Of a DNA stretch of 64,000 nt, positions 43,778 to 53,546 are shown one piece after another. Under the pieces are notes generated by a model, which was not told where the DNA came from, made no database searches, and saw nothing but the letters and a program-made list of their open reading frames with translations. Numbering within the stretch: the stretch's first letter is position 1; each line of letters opens with the position of its first letter. The DNA is from Flavobacteriaceae bacterium (lineage in GTDB: Bacteria; Bacteroidota; Bacteroidia; Flavobacteriales; Flavobacteriaceae): positions 1-64,000 of the forward strand of contig JAKISG010000008.1 of NCBI GenBank assembly GCA_021648755.1, in the 5' to 3' direction. A program made the translations under genes and the position numbers.

Positions 43778-44584
43778 ATGAAATTAAATTTAAAAAAACC
43801 TATCGTATTTTTTGATTTAGAAACAACAGGTATCAATATTGCAAAAGACCGCGTTGTCGAAATTTCAATACTTAAAATTTTACCAAACGGAAATAAAGAA
43901 AGTAAAACTTGGCTGGTAAATCCAGAAATGGAAATACCAAAAGAAGCAGTTGATATTCATCATATTACCAATGAAAGAGTAGTAACTGAACCTACTTTTA
44001 ATGAACTAGCACCAGAAATTAGTAAAATGATAGAAGGTTGTGATTTAGCAGGATTTAATTCCAATAGATTTGATATTCCGTTGTTAGCAGAAGAAATGTT
44101 ACGAGCAAAAGTTGATTTTACAATGAAAGATAGATTAGCAATAGATGTGCAAACTATTTTTCATAAAAAAGAACAACGTACTTTAACTGCAGGTTATAAA
44201 TTTTATTGTGATAAAGATTTAACCGATGCACATTCGGCCAAAGCAGATACATTAGCAACTTATGAAATCTTATTAGCACAATTAGAAAAATATGATGATT
44301 TAGAAAATGATATATTCACTTTAAGCGAATATTCTCAACATTCAAAAAGAGCAGATTTTGCAGGTTTTATATTACTTAATGATAAAGGTGAAGAAGTTTT
44401 TTCTTTTGGTAAATATAAAGGCCAAAAAGTAACTGCCGTCTTTAAAGAAAATAAAGGTTATTATAATTGGATTCAAAACGCAGATTTTCCACGATACACC
44501 AAAAAAATTTTAAAACAAATAAAGAATAAAATGTCGGGTACAGGGTATACTTTAGAAGATTTAAAAAATAAATTTAATAGTTAA
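43778..44584 (+). CDS. DnaQ-like 3'-5' exonuclease
   Basis: 268 aa. DEDDh fold: VFFDLETTGINIAKDRVVEI (exo I with Asp/Glu), LAGFNSNRFDIPLLAEEM (exo II), DAHSAKADTLATYEIL (exo III with His and Asp). A C-terminal ~80-residue segment, FSFGKYKGQKVTAVFKENKGYYNWIQNADFP, resembles the domain found after some exonuclease cores ('putative quorum-sensing-regulated virulence factor'-like). It proofreads or trims DNA or RNA. It starts 11 bp after E2 and is 2 bp from the next gene. Confidence 0.92.
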   Translation: MKLNLKKPIVFFDLETTGINIAKDRVVEISILKILPNGNKESKTWLVNPEMEIPKEAVDIHHITNERVVTEPTFNELAPEISKMIEGCDLAGFNSNRFDIPLLAEEMLRAKVDFTMKDRLAIDVQTIFHKKEQRTLTAGYKFYCDKDLTDAHSAKADTLATYEILLAQLEKYDDLENDIFTLSEYSQHSKRADFAGFILLNDKGEEVFSFGKYKGQKVTAVFKENKGYYNWIQNADFPRYTKKILKQIKNKMSGTGYTLEDLKNKFNS

Positions 44585-44586
44585 TT

Positions 44587-45072
44587 ATGTATTTAGATTT
44601 TAAACAAATGCCTTTAGAAGCAAGAGTCTGGATTTATCAAGCAGATAGAATTTTTAATACAGAAGAATTGAAGAAAATAAAACTTCTGTTACAAGATTTT
44701 ATGACTAATTGGAATAACCACGGTCAAGGCTTAAAATCCTCCTTTACAATTAAATACAACCAATTTATTATTTTATCCGTAGATGAAAACCATAAAGAAG
44801 CATCAGGTTGCTCTATAGACTCTTCCGTAAGGATTATTAAAAATATAGAGACTATATTTAAAGTAGATTTAATGAACAAACTGCTCATTACTTTTAAAGA
44901 TAGAGATACTATACATATGGTTTCAATGGCAGGTTTTAAAAAATATATAAAAGAAAATAAAATAAACAGAAATACCATTGTTTTTAATAATCTAGTAAAT
45001 ACAGTTGCAGATTTTAAAACAAATTGGGAGGTAAAAGCTAGTGATTCTTGGCACATAAGACTATTTAATTAA
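44587..45072 (+). CDS. Conserved Bacteroidota protein (often named 'ABC transporter ATPase')
   Basis: 161 aa. Opening MYLDFKQMPLEARVWIYQADR, then WNNHGQGLKSSFTIKYNQFIILSVDE and SGCSIDSSVRIIKNIE. This is a conserved small family that databases commonly label ABC transporter ATPase. There is no Walker A, no signature motif and no Walker B, so that name is not supported. Soluble and compact. It starts 2 bp after the exonuclease gene and is probably co-translated with it, which suggests a nucleic-acid-related job. Function unknown. Confidence 0.85.
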   Translation: MYLDFKQMPLEARVWIYQADRIFNTEELKKIKLLLQDFMTNWNNHGQGLKSSFTIKYNQFIILSVDENHKEASGCSIDSSVRIIKNIETIFKVDLMNKLLITFKDRDTIHMVSMAGFKKYIKENKINRNTIVFNNLVNTVADFKTNWEVKASDSWHIRLFN

Positions 45073-45167
45073 CCATAAGAGACATAAGAAAAAGGAAGTT
45101 GCTTTAGATTAGATATTTAATACGCATAGCACTAATAATAATTTATGCCTTGTGCAGTTCAAAAAAA

Positions 45168-48146
45168 ATGAAAAAACAAATACTATTTTTAGTACTATTT
45201 TCAGTTCAATTAATTTTTGGACAAAAAAACCCGTTAATAACAAAAGACAGTATTGCTCAACTAAAATGGACAGACTCTCTACTGTCTAAAATGACCATAG
45301 ATCAAAAAATAGGTCAATTGTTTATGCTAGCAGCATATTCTAACAAAGATAAAAAACATATTGATTTTGTCGAATCTATTATTCAAAAATACCAAATAGG
45401 AGGCTTAATTTTTATGCAAGGTACACCTGAAAAACAAATTGAATTAAATAATAAATATCAATGGCTATCAGAAATACCTTTACTCATAGCCTTTGATGGC
45501 GAGTGGGGTCTAGACATGCGTCTAAAAAACACGTATCGCTACCCTTGGAACATGACTTTGGGCGCAATAAGAAATGATAAATTAATAGAAGATTTTGGCA
45601 GAAGACTTGGTGAGCAATGTAAAAGAATGGGTATTCATGTAAATTTTGCACCAGTCGTAGATATAAATACCAACCCTAAAAATCCGATAATTGGCAGTCG
45701 CTCTTTCGGTGAAAATAAATACAATGTAACAAACAAATCCATAGCATTTACTAAAGGCTTACAAAGTCAAAATGTAATGGCTTGCGCAAAACATTTCCCA
45801 GGACATGGTGACACCAATACAGATTCTCACAAAATGTTACCTACCATTAATTTTACTGCAGAACGGATAGATACTATTGAACTATACCCATACAAACAAC
45901 TTTTTAAAAATGGAATAGGCTCTGTAATGACAGCACATTTAAGTGTACCTAGTTTAGAGAAAAATGTTAAGATCCCAAGTTCATTATCACATACTGTTTT
46001 AACAGATTTACTTAAAAATAAAATGCAATTTAAAGGCTTAATATTTACAGATGCACTAAATATGAAAGGTGTTTCTGAATTTGTAGAAGATGAGTTAGAA
46101 ACTTCAAAATCTCTAAAAAATAATAAAGGAAAAATAGATTTAAAAGCACTTTTGGCAGGTAACGATGTTTTATTGTTCTCAGAAGATGTTGGTGCTGCAG
46201 TAAAACAGATTAAAAACGCATTAAAAAATAAAACACTTACTGAAGAACGAATAAATGAATCTGTAAGAAAAATATTAAATGCAAAATATTGGTGTGGTTT
46301 AAATAATTATGAACATATAGAAATTAAAAATATAAAAGAAGACCTAAACACGGTTAAAGATGAAATTTTATATAGAAAACTAATACGTAATGCAATAACC
46401 TTGGTCAAAAATGAAAATGCAACATTTCCTATCAGAGATTTAGTAAAATCTAAAATTGCCTATATTAAATTTGGAGAAGCAGCTAATGAAACTTTTATAA
46501 ACAGATTAAACGACTACACAGATATTACTGTTTTTAAAGGAGACGATTTAAGTTTGTTAGATAAAATAACTAATTATAACACCATAATTTTTGGAGTGCA
46601 TAAATCAGACGCAAACCCTTGGAAAAGTTATTCGCTTAAAAAAGTAGCCTTAGAATCTATCCAAGTAATTACAGATTTGGTTAAATCTCAATCTAGTGAA
46701 AATAAAGTGATATTAAACATTTTTGCAAGCCCTTATACATTATTAGATATTAAAGATTTTAGTAATATAGATGCTGTATTAATGTCTTATCAAAACTCAA
46801 AAATAGCACAAGACTTATCTGCTCAAATAATTTTTGGAGCAATTGGGACAAAAGGTAAGTTACCCGTAAATATTGGTTCCGATTTTAGCGAAGGCTTTGG
46901 GCTGAGGTCTGCAAACTTAATGCGTCTATCATTTGGGTTGCCCGAAGAAGAAGCCATGAGTACTTTAAAATTAAAACGAATAGACTCCATTGCTAAAATA
47001 GTTTTAACTAAAAAAATGACTCCAGGAATGCAGGTGTTAATTGCAAGAAACGGAAAAGTAATCTTTCAGAAAAACTACGGACATTATACCGATAAAAAAG
47101 TTAAAAAAGTAGTAAACAAAAGTATTTATGACCTAGCATCGTTGACTAAGATATTGGGAGGTTTACCTCAAATTATGAAAGCAGAAGAACAAGGAAAATT
47201 CTCTATTAATAGTAGATTTGATGAAGTGTTTCCTGTCACAAAAAATTCCAATAAAAATACCGTAACTATAAAAGAAGCACTAGCACATACAGGTAGATTA
47301 AGACCTTGGATCCCTTTTTATATCGAGACAATAGATAGTACTAAAAAACCTTCAAAAAAATATTATAGAACAACTAAAAATAAGAAATTCTCAATTAGGG
47401 TTGCAAAAAATTTATACTTAAGAAGAGATTATATGGATTCTATTTATCAAAGAATAGCAGATGCTCCACAACGTATAAAACCAGGTTATAAATATAGCGG
47501 ATTTGTATTTTACCTCTTTAAAGATTTTATAGAAAAACAATATAAAAAACCTTTTGACTTATTGAATGATGAAGAATTTTACTTGCCTTTAGGAGCTAAA
47601 AAATTAACCTATAAACCATTAGATAAATATAAAAAAGAACAAATTGTACCAACCGAAAGAGACACTTATTTTAGACACCAACTATTACAAGGTGATGTTC
47701 ATGATATGGGAGCAGCAATGCTTGATGGAGTAAGTGGTAATGCAGGACTTTTTGGAAACTCATTAGATGTTGCTAAAATGATGCAAATGTATTTGCAAAA
47801 AGGCTATTATGGAGGAAAAAGATACTTAAAAACAAAAACTTTAGAAAAATTTAATACACGTTATTTTAAAGATAAAAAAAACCGAAGAGGTTTAGGTTTT
47901 GACAAACAACAAATTAATAAAAATGAAAAAGCAACTTGTGACTGTGTTTCAGAAGCAAGTTTTGGGCATTCTGGCTTTACAGGCACTTATGCTTGGGCAG
48001 ATCCAAAAAGTAAGATTGTTTATATATTTTTATCAAATAGAGTTTATCCAACAATGGAAAATAGAGGATTGACCAAAGAAAATATCAGAACAAAAATACA
48101 ACGTGTTATTCAAGAAGCAATTATAGATACAGATTTTATAGATTAG
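45168..48146 (+). CDS. GH3 glycoside hydrolase fused to a serine hydrolase (beta-lactamase fold)
   Basis: 992 aa from the ATG at 45168; a TTG at 45150 would spoil the signal peptide MKKQILFLVLFSVQLIFGQ. Residues ~30-370 are a GH3/NagZ-type domain: AKHFPGHGDTNTDSHKMLPT (acid/base region) and nucleophile Asp295 in FTDALNMKG. Residues ~370-600 are the GH3 C-terminal domain. Residues ~605-992 are a class C beta-lactamase-like serine hydrolase with SLTK (Ser658, Lys661), YKYSGF in place of the usual Tyr-x-Asn, and HSGFTGT. Likely a periplasmic enzyme for peptidoglycan turnover or recycling, with glycosidase and peptide or ester hydrolase parts in one chain. Confidence 0.92.
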   Translation: MKKQILFLVLFSVQLIFGQKNPLITKDSIAQLKWTDSLLSKMTIDQKIGQLFMLAAYSNKDKKHIDFVESIIQKYQIGGLIFMQGTPEKQIELNNKYQWLSEIPLLIAFDGEWGLDMRLKNTYRYPWNMTLGAIRNDKLIEDFGRRLGEQCKRMGIHVNFAPVVDINTNPKNPIIGSRSFGENKYNVTNKSIAFTKGLQSQNVMACAKHFPGHGDTNTDSHKMLPTINFTAERIDTIELYPYKQLFKNGIGSVMTAHLSVPSLEKNVKIPSSLSHTVLTDLLKNKMQFKGLIFTDALNMKGVSEFVEDELETSKSLKNNKGKIDLKALLAGNDVLLFSEDVGAAVKQIKNALKNKTLTEERINESVRKILNAKYWCGLNNYEHIEIKNIKEDLNTVKDEILYRKLIRNAITLVKNENATFPIRDLVKSKIAYIKFGEAANETFINRLNDYTDITVFKGDDLSLLDKITNYNTIIFGVHKSDANPWKSYSLKKVALESIQVITDLVKSQSSENKVILNIFASPYTLLDIKDFSNIDAVLMSYQNSKIAQDLSAQIIFGAIGTKGKLPVNIGSDFSEGFGLRSANLMRLSFGLPEEEAMSTLKLKRIDSIAKIVLTKKMTPGMQVLIARNGKVIFQKNYGHYTDKKVKKVVNKSIYDLASLTKILGGLPQIMKAEEQGKFSINSRFDEVFPVTKNSNKNTVTIKEALAHTGRLRPWIPFYIETIDSTKKPSKKYYRTTKNKKFSIRVAKNLYLRRDYMDSIYQRIADAPQRIKPGYKYSGFVFYLFKDFIEKQYKKPFDLLNDEEFYLPLGAKKLTYKPLDKYKKEQIVPTERDTYFRHQLLQGDVHDMGAAMLDGVSGNAGLFGNSLDVAKMMQMYLQKGYYGGKRYLKTKTLEKFNTRYFKDKKNRRGLGFDKQQINKNEKATCDCVSEASFGHSGFTGTYAWADPKSKIVYIFLSNRVYPTMENRGLTKENIRTKIQRVIQEAIIDTDFID

Positions 48147-48242
48147 TAAATAAGTTGGCTTACTAAAATTTATTAATTACCAGAAATATGACTAAATTTT
48201 TCATGATTTGGTTAAATTTAAAGTAAGTTAATTATTATTTTT

Positions 48243-48250
48243 TATCTTTG
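48243..48250 (+). promoter_or_regulatory. -7 box TATCTTTG for the M48 protease
   Basis: Perfect TAnnTTTG match 31 bp upstream of the ATG at 48282. Confidence 0.6.
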
Positions 48251-48281
48251 TTGACTAGAATCTTAAAAAAAAAAGAAAAAA

Positions 48282-49094
48282 ATGAAAAAAATTATAGCCT
48301 TATTTTTAATTAGTTTAATGATTTATAGTTGTAGTACTGTTCCAATTACAGGAAGAAAAAGAGTTAATTTTGTCAGTGATGCTCAAGTCTTACCTACAAG
48401 TTTTGCTCAATATGCTGGTTTTTTGAAAGAAAATGCCTTATCAAAAGATGCAACAAAAACAAATGAAATTAAAGAGGTTGGTGCTAGAATTTCTAAAGCA
48501 GTTGATAGATTTATGCGCGCCAATAATATGACTAAAGAGGCCGATAGTTACCGTTGGGAATTTAACTTAATAGAAGATAAAACTATAAATGCATGGGCTA
48601 TGCCTGGCGGAAAAGTAGTGTTTTATACAGGTATTTTACCAATTGCAGCCAATACAGATGGTATTGCCGCTATTATGGGTCATGAAGTTGCTCATGCCTT
48701 TGCAAAACATGGTCAAGAACGTATGTCAACAGGTATGATTACTCAATTAGGAGGAGTTGCAACACAAGTTTACACGGGCACCTCTATCAAAGACCCTAAA
48801 AAAGCACAAATGTTTAATATGCTTTACGGTGTTGGCTCCCAGTTAGGAATGTTAAAGTTCAGCAGAACCCATGAAACTGAAGCAGATCGTTTAGGTTTAG
48901 TATTTATGCTTATGGCTGGTTATGACGGAACCGAAGCTGCTGAAGTTTGGGTCAGAATGAGTCAACGTAGCGGAGAAGCACCACCAGAGTTTTTAAGTAC
49001 ACACCCATCTAATCAATCTCGTATTGCTGATTTAAAAGCATATCTTCCTAAGGCTAAAGTTTATGCAAAAAAATTTAATGCGCAAACTAATTAA
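48282..49094 (+). CDS. M48-family metallopeptidase, lipoprotein
   Basis: 270 aa with lipobox IYSC (Cys17). Zinc motif GHEVAHAFAKHG, then a distal TETEADRLGLVFM-type Glu ligand (sequence HETEADRLG) and THPSNQSRIADL near the C-terminus. The domain order is that of LoiP/YcaL-type periplasmic proteases that remove misfolded outer-membrane proteins. NAWAMPGGKVVFYTGIL is a strongly conserved strand. It has its own promoter and terminator. Confidence 0.95.
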   Translation: MKKIIALFLISLMIYSCSTVPITGRKRVNFVSDAQVLPTSFAQYAGFLKENALSKDATKTNEIKEVGARISKAVDRFMRANNMTKEADSYRWEFNLIEDKTINAWAMPGGKVVFYTGILPIAANTDGIAAIMGHEVAHAFAKHGQERMSTGMITQLGGVATQVYTGTSIKDPKKAQMFNMLYGVGSQLGMLKFSRTHETEADRLGLVFMLMAGYDGTEAAEVWVRMSQRSGEAPPEFLSTHPSNQSRIADLKAYLPKAKVYAKKFNAQTN

Positions 49095-49125
49095 ATTTTA
49101 AATAAAATAAAAAATAGTATATTGC

Positions 49126-49157
49126 AAACCGTTCATTATAAGGTGAACGGTTTTTTT
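49126..49157 (+). terminator. Intrinsic terminator after the M48 gene
   Basis: A 10-bp stem, aaaccgttca / tgaacggttt, with an 8-nt loop, followed by a T-run. Confidence 0.88.
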
Positions 49158-49177
49158 ATGAATTTTAATTTTAAGAA

Positions 49178-50509
49178 ATGTTAAAAAAGGGAGATAAAAA
49201 ATTAATTAAAGCTTGGGCTTTTTATGATTGGGCAAACTCTGTTTACCCGTTAGTGATTACAACCGCTGTTTTTCCGCTTTTTTACGGAATGATAACTGGC
49301 GGAAAAGATGCTACTGTTACCTTTTTTAATATGAACTGGAACAATACAGTACTTTACACATATACCTTATCCTTTTCTTTTTTAATTGTCGCTTTTATCT
49401 CACCAATATTATCCAGTATTGCAGATTATACAGGAAACAAAAAACGCTTTATGCAGTTTTTCTGTTTTTTAGGCTCATTTTCAGTTATGTTGCTTTATTT
49501 TTTTGATAGTATCGATAGATTATGGGTTGGTATTACATTTTCAATACTAGCAAGTATCGGTTTTTGGGGAAGCCTCGTTTTTTATAATGCTTATTTAACT
49601 GAAATTGCCCACCCAGAACAACAAGATGAAGTTAGTGCTAAAGGTTTTATTCATGGCTATATAGGCTCCATTATCTTACTCGTTTTTATTTTAACTATGA
49701 TTAAGTTTCCTAACTGGTATGGTTTTATTGACCATGCCTTAACAGAAGGCGAAAAAACACCTGTAATTGTATTTCAAACAGTATTTATTTTAGTTGGTCT
49801 ATGGTGGGTTGGCTTTGCACAATATACATTTTCAAAACTACCAAATAACTCCTTTAAAAGAAAACCTGAAAAAGATTTTATTTTTAAAGGCTTTAAAGAA
49901 TTGCAAAAAGTTTTTGTAGAAATAAGACAGCATAAAACAATTTATATATTTCTTTGGTCGTATTTTTTTATTAGTGCAGGAATACAAACTATTATAGTAT
50001 TAGCAGGAAAATTTGGCGATGAAGAATTGGGATTACCTACTATGAATTTAATAATAACCATTTTATTAATTCAATTAGTAGCTATAGTTGGTGCAATTTT
50101 ATTTTCTAAAATTTCTAAAAAAATAGGAAATATTAAAACACTAAAAATAACTATAACAATATGGATTATTGTTTGTTTTGCTGCATATTTATTACCTGGA
50201 GAGAGTCCAAATGTTGATGTTTATTTTTATACTCTTGGTGGGTTTTTAGGTCTTGTTCTAGGTGCAACTCAAACTTTAGCACGTTCTACTTATTCTAAAT
50301 TAATTCCAGAAGATACTTATGATAACGCCACTTATTTTAGTTTTTATGATGTTACTGAAAAATTAGCAATTGTTATTGGAACATTATCTTTTGGTTTAGC
50401 AATGTCTTTTACAAAATCAATGCGAACTTCAGTTTTAGTACTAGCTATATTTTTCTTTTTAGGACTAATTGTTATTAGTTTTATGAAGAAAACAAAATAT
50501 GTAAAATAA
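49178..50509 (+). CDS. MFS transporter, UMF1 family
   Basis: 443 aa with about 12 transmembrane helices. The opening KAWAFYDWANSVYPLVITTAVFP and the later ATQTLARSTYSKLIPEDTYD and FYDVTEKLAIVIG are UMF1 (Atg22-like) hallmarks. Relatives in fungi export amino acids from the vacuole; the bacterial substrate is unknown. It starts 20 bp after the terminator of the M48 gene, so its own promoter must overlap that region. Convergent with the Ig-like lipoprotein gene. Confidence 0.92.
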   Translation: MLKKGDKKLIKAWAFYDWANSVYPLVITTAVFPLFYGMITGGKDATVTFFNMNWNNTVLYTYTLSFSFLIVAFISPILSSIADYTGNKKRFMQFFCFLGSFSVMLLYFFDSIDRLWVGITFSILASIGFWGSLVFYNAYLTEIAHPEQQDEVSAKGFIHGYIGSIILLVFILTMIKFPNWYGFIDHALTEGEKTPVIVFQTVFILVGLWWVGFAQYTFSKLPNNSFKRKPEKDFIFKGFKELQKVFVEIRQHKTIYIFLWSYFFISAGIQTIIVLAGKFGDEELGLPTMNLIITILLIQLVAIVGAILFSKISKKIGNIKTLKITITIWIIVCFAAYLLPGESPNVDVYFYTLGGFLGLVLGATQTLARSTYSKLIPEDTYDNATYFSFYDVTEKLAIVIGTLSFGLAMSFTKSMRTSVLVLAIFFFLGLIVISFMKKTKYVK

Positions 50510-50534
50510 AATAGCATTCAACATAGGTTAAACA

Positions 50535-52142
50535 TTATTCTAAAATAAAAGTTTCGTTTAAAAACCAATTTTCTTTAATTTCAATAGTTTTATTAAAGTA
50601 ATACACTTTCTCTGGTTGTTTGTTTTCAATAAAATTACCTGTATCCCATTTTTTATTCTGATTACTATCTATTATTACGCGAATAATATATTTAGAGGGT
50701 ATTAAACTTTCAAATTTAAAATCTTGATTTTTTAGAGCGTAAACTTCTTGAACTAATACTCCTTTTTCAGAAAGTAATTGTATTATAATTGGATAGTTAT
50801 CTGCAATAACTTTTAAGCCTAAACTACCATAATAGGTCTCTTTTTTAGTTGTAAAGTTATAATTTAAAGTATCGTTTGTTTGTTCAAAAAAATCGATTAT
50901 AGCATTTGGTAATATTTTTAATTTATAACGTTCCTTAGGTTTTTTACTAAATATTATTTTTAGTTTTTTTAAAGCGACTAATTTAGTTGTAAAAGGTACC
51001 GGAATCGTATCTTTATCTGTTAAACTAATTTTTGAATCATCTATTTTTTCTAACGGAATATTACTCAGGAATTGAACCGTATCTCTTAGATGCAAGATTG
51101 TTTTAATAGTACTTATAAGCAGTAAACTATCTCTTTTCTTAAGCCGCAATTTGATTACTTTTTCTACTTCAAAATTTTTATTTGTAATTTTTATTTTTAT
51201 AGAATCTAAATCACTTCCTTTGTAGAAATAATGTAGTGTATCTGTTTTTGTATCAAAAAAAGTGGTCGCTTTTAAATCTTCACTTTTTTTATTTTTTAAA
51301 TAATGATCTAAATCTATTGCTCTTACTTTGAGTTTCTTACCATCACCTTCAAAACCAAATAAAATATGCCCTTTTGATGCCTCAATTGGTTTTGTTAATT
51401 TAAACTCGGACTCTTGTTTAAATAAATTTAATCGAAATTTTTTTGAAGTAGGTATTGTAATTACACTATCTATAAATGCGATTTTATCTAACTTAGGGTC
51501 ATAAATATAATTACTACTATTTTCCTTTAAAGCAATTAGTTTATAATTTCCTTTTTTGATGTTGGTTATTTCCCAACTTGTACTATCTAGAGTATTTGCA
51601 ATGTACATTGGTTTTTCTTTAAAAATAGTAGAATCATTATATGTAGCATCTATTTTATATAACAAAACAGAAACATAATCGTCTGTTTTCTTTAAAAAAG
51701 CATCTGCAATTACACCTTTGATTGTTAAGGAATCTATATAATTTCCCGTTGAAAAAACATATTTAAAATTACTTAACTTATTACCTTCATTATTATCTTC
51801 TATACTTTCTCCAAAATTAAAAACATAGGTTGTGTTTGCTTTTAGAGTATCAACTATTTTAATAGTAAGTTTTTTACTAGGTAAGCCTAATGGTGTGATA
51901 ATTGGGTTATATTTTAAAGGTGGCGATATAATTAACTGCTTTTGAATGTCTTTTAATTTAATATATTCGTCAAAATAGATTTTAATTTCTTTGGTGTTAA
52001 AATTTACGGACTTATGAGATGGTATAGCATTTATTATTATTGGTTCATTTTCATCTTTTAGTCCACCAGTTGGGTTTCCTCTTCTTGCACAACTATAAAT
52101 AGTTAACATTATTAATATTAAATAAAAATATTTTAATTTCAT
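50535..52142 (-). CDS. Ig-like domain lipoprotein
   Basis: 535 aa, lipobox IYSC (Cys18), then RRGNPTGG. Residues ~30-130 form an SbsA-type Ig-like domain: PSHKSVNFNTKEIKIYFDEYI, LKANTTYVFNFGESIEDNNEGN. The rest is beta-rich with Lys/Ile/Asp bias and a second domain near the C-terminus (YIIRVIIDSNQNKKWDTGNF). Probably an outer-membrane or surface lipoprotein of structural role; function unknown. It lies 64 bp downstream of comF in the same direction. Confidence 0.85.
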   Translation of the reverse strand: MKLKYFYLILIMLTIYSCARRGNPTGGLKDENEPIIINAIPSHKSVNFNTKEIKIYFDEYIKLKDIQKQLIISPPLKYNPIITPLGLPSKKLTIKIVDTLKANTTYVFNFGESIEDNNEGNKLSNFKYVFSTGNYIDSLTIKGVIADAFLKKTDDYVSVLLYKIDATYNDSTIFKEKPMYIANTLDSTSWEITNIKKGNYKLIALKENSSNYIYDPKLDKIAFIDSVITIPTSKKFRLNLFKQESEFKLTKPIEASKGHILFGFEGDGKKLKVRAIDLDHYLKNKKSEDLKATTFFDTKTDTLHYFYKGSDLDSIKIKITNKNFEVEKVIKLRLKKRDSLLLISTIKTILHLRDTVQFLSNIPLEKIDDSKISLTDKDTIPVPFTTKLVALKKLKIIFSKKPKERYKLKILPNAIIDFFEQTNDTLNYNFTTKKETYYGSLGLKVIADNYPIIIQLLSEKGVLVQEVYALKNQDFKFESLIPSKYIIRVIIDSNQNKKWDTGNFIENKQPEKVYYFNKTIEIKENWFLNETFILE

Positions 52143-52206
52143 ATATAAAATTTACGCAAATTAACGATTATTATTTTCATTATGCAATATGCTTTTTAGC
52201 ATTAAA

Positions 52207-52893
52207 CTAAACTGTAAACGCCATTACAGCAATACTTATTTTAATGCCTTTTATTTTTAACAATTCATTACAACACGTTTCTATTGTTGCGCCAGTTGTT
52301 ATTATATCATCTATTAATAAAATATGTTTATTCTCAAAGACGGATAAATCATTTACAAAAAACATTTCATTTACATTTTTCCAACGGTCAAATCTTATTT
52401 TTTTACTTTGTGTATTTGAGGTATTTTTCCGTATCAAAACAGTTGCTTTATAAGGTTTTTTTATTGCATAAGAAAGTTGTTCTCCAAATTTAGTTACTTG
52501 GTTGTACCCTCTATCCTTTAATTTTTTTTTATGCAATGGCACAGGTACTATAAAGTCTATAGTTTTAAATCTAGGACTATTATAAATTTCTCTTCCAAGC
52601 CAATTACCAAAGAAGACACCCACATCTTGATGCCCTTTATACTTTAGATTATGAATTAGTTTTTGAACAATCCCTTTTTTACTGTAAACCAATAAGGCAG
52701 TTGCCTCCTCAACTTTAATTCTACCATAAAAAGTTCGCTCTACAAGGTTGCCTATATTATTTGTATAATCTGTTTTTGGTAATTCATGACTGCAAAAAGA
52801 ACAAACCAATTTTTCGTTACTATTTATAACATTTTTACAGCCTAAACATAATTTTGGAAAAAATAAATTTGCTATATCTTTAAATATTCGCAT
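52207..52893 (-). CDS. ComF-family phosphoribosyltransferase-like protein
   Basis: 228 aa. N-terminal zinc-finger-like pairs CLGCKNV and CSFC (residues ~17-34), then a phosphoribosyltransferase fold with VPVPLHKKKLKDRGYNQ and the PRPP motif ILLIDDIITTGATIETC. ComF proteins are linked to DNA uptake in naturally competent bacteria. In Bacteroidota the gene is widespread and its role is not proved. Divergent from the methyltransferase gene, with 33 bp between. Confidence 0.93.
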   Translation of the reverse strand: MRIFKDIANLFFPKLCLGCKNVINSNEKLVCSFCSHELPKTDYTNNIGNLVERTFYGRIKVEEATALLVYSKKGIVQKLIHNLKYKGHQDVGVFFGNWLGREIYNSPRFKTIDFIVPVPLHKKKLKDRGYNQVTKFGEQLSYAIKKPYKATVLIRKNTSNTQSKKIRFDRWKNVNEMFFVNDLSVFENKHILLIDDIITTGATIETCCNELLKIKGIKISIAVMAFTV

Positions 52894-52926
52894 CTTTGTT
52901 AAAAATATAACTTTAATTCATACTAA

Positions 52927-53490
52927 GTGCACAATAAAAGAGGTTTTTTTAAAGAAGCAATTAAAAACATTAAAATATCAGGTTCAATTGTACCAAGTTC
53001 AAAATTTTTAACTAATGCTATGTTAAAAAATGTTGATTTTGAAAACGCAAAAGTAATTGTAGAGTTTGGACCTGGAAATGGCATTATTACGTATGAAATT
53101 TTAAAAAGAATGAGACCTGATGCCGTCTTAATTTGTTTTGAAGTTAACAAGCAGTTTTATGAACATTTAAATAAAATAAATGATAAAAGACTAATTGTAC
53201 TAAATGTTTCCGCCGAAAATATTAAGTCAGAAATAAATAATTTAGGTTTTACAGAAATAGATTGCTGTATTTCAAGTTTGCCACTTACAAATATTCCAAA
53301 TATTATTGGAAAAAACATATTAATTAACACAAGACAAGTACTAAAAACCAATGGCCATTTTTCCCAATTTCAATACAGTTTGAGTTTTTTCAAAAAACTA
53401 AAATCTGTTTTTAATAAAAAAAATGTAAAAATAAAATTCGAAGTCTTAAATATTCCTCCTGCTTTTATATATAATTGTAAGAAAATTTAA
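52927..53490 (+). CDS. PmtA-like SAM-dependent methyltransferase
   Basis: 187 aa from a GTG start at 52927 (MHNKRGFFKEAIKNIK). SGSIVPSSKFLTNAML and the SAM motif IVEFGPGNGIITYEIL match the phospholipid N-methyltransferase/rRNA-adenine-dimethylase-like group. SSLPLTNIP sits where these enzymes have the Asn/Ser-Pro-Pro-like catalytic motif. The substrate could be phosphatidylethanolamine or another amine; this is not certain. No signal peptide. Confidence 0.8.
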   Translation: MHNKRGFFKEAIKNIKISGSIVPSSKFLTNAMLKNVDFENAKVIVEFGPGNGIITYEILKRMRPDAVLICFEVNKQFYEHLNKINDKRLIVLNVSAENIKSEINNLGFTEIDCCISSLPLTNIPNIIGKNILINTRQVLKTNGHFSQFQYSLSFFKKLKSVFNKKNVKIKFEVLNIPPAFIYNCKKI

Positions 53491-53498
53491 TACTTTTG
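53491..53498 (+). promoter_or_regulatory. -7 box TACTTTTG for the coiled-coil/J-protein cluster
   Basis: Perfect TAnnTTTG match directly after the methyltransferase stop, 48 bp upstream of the ATG at 53547. Confidence 0.55.
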
Positions 53499-53546
53499 TA
53501 TATTGTATGTTTCTATAAACCTAACTAATTAAAAAAAAATCAAATT

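Noticed and set aside
44587..45072. Annotation as an ABC transporter ATPase
   Set aside because: Walker A, signature and Walker B motifs are all absent.
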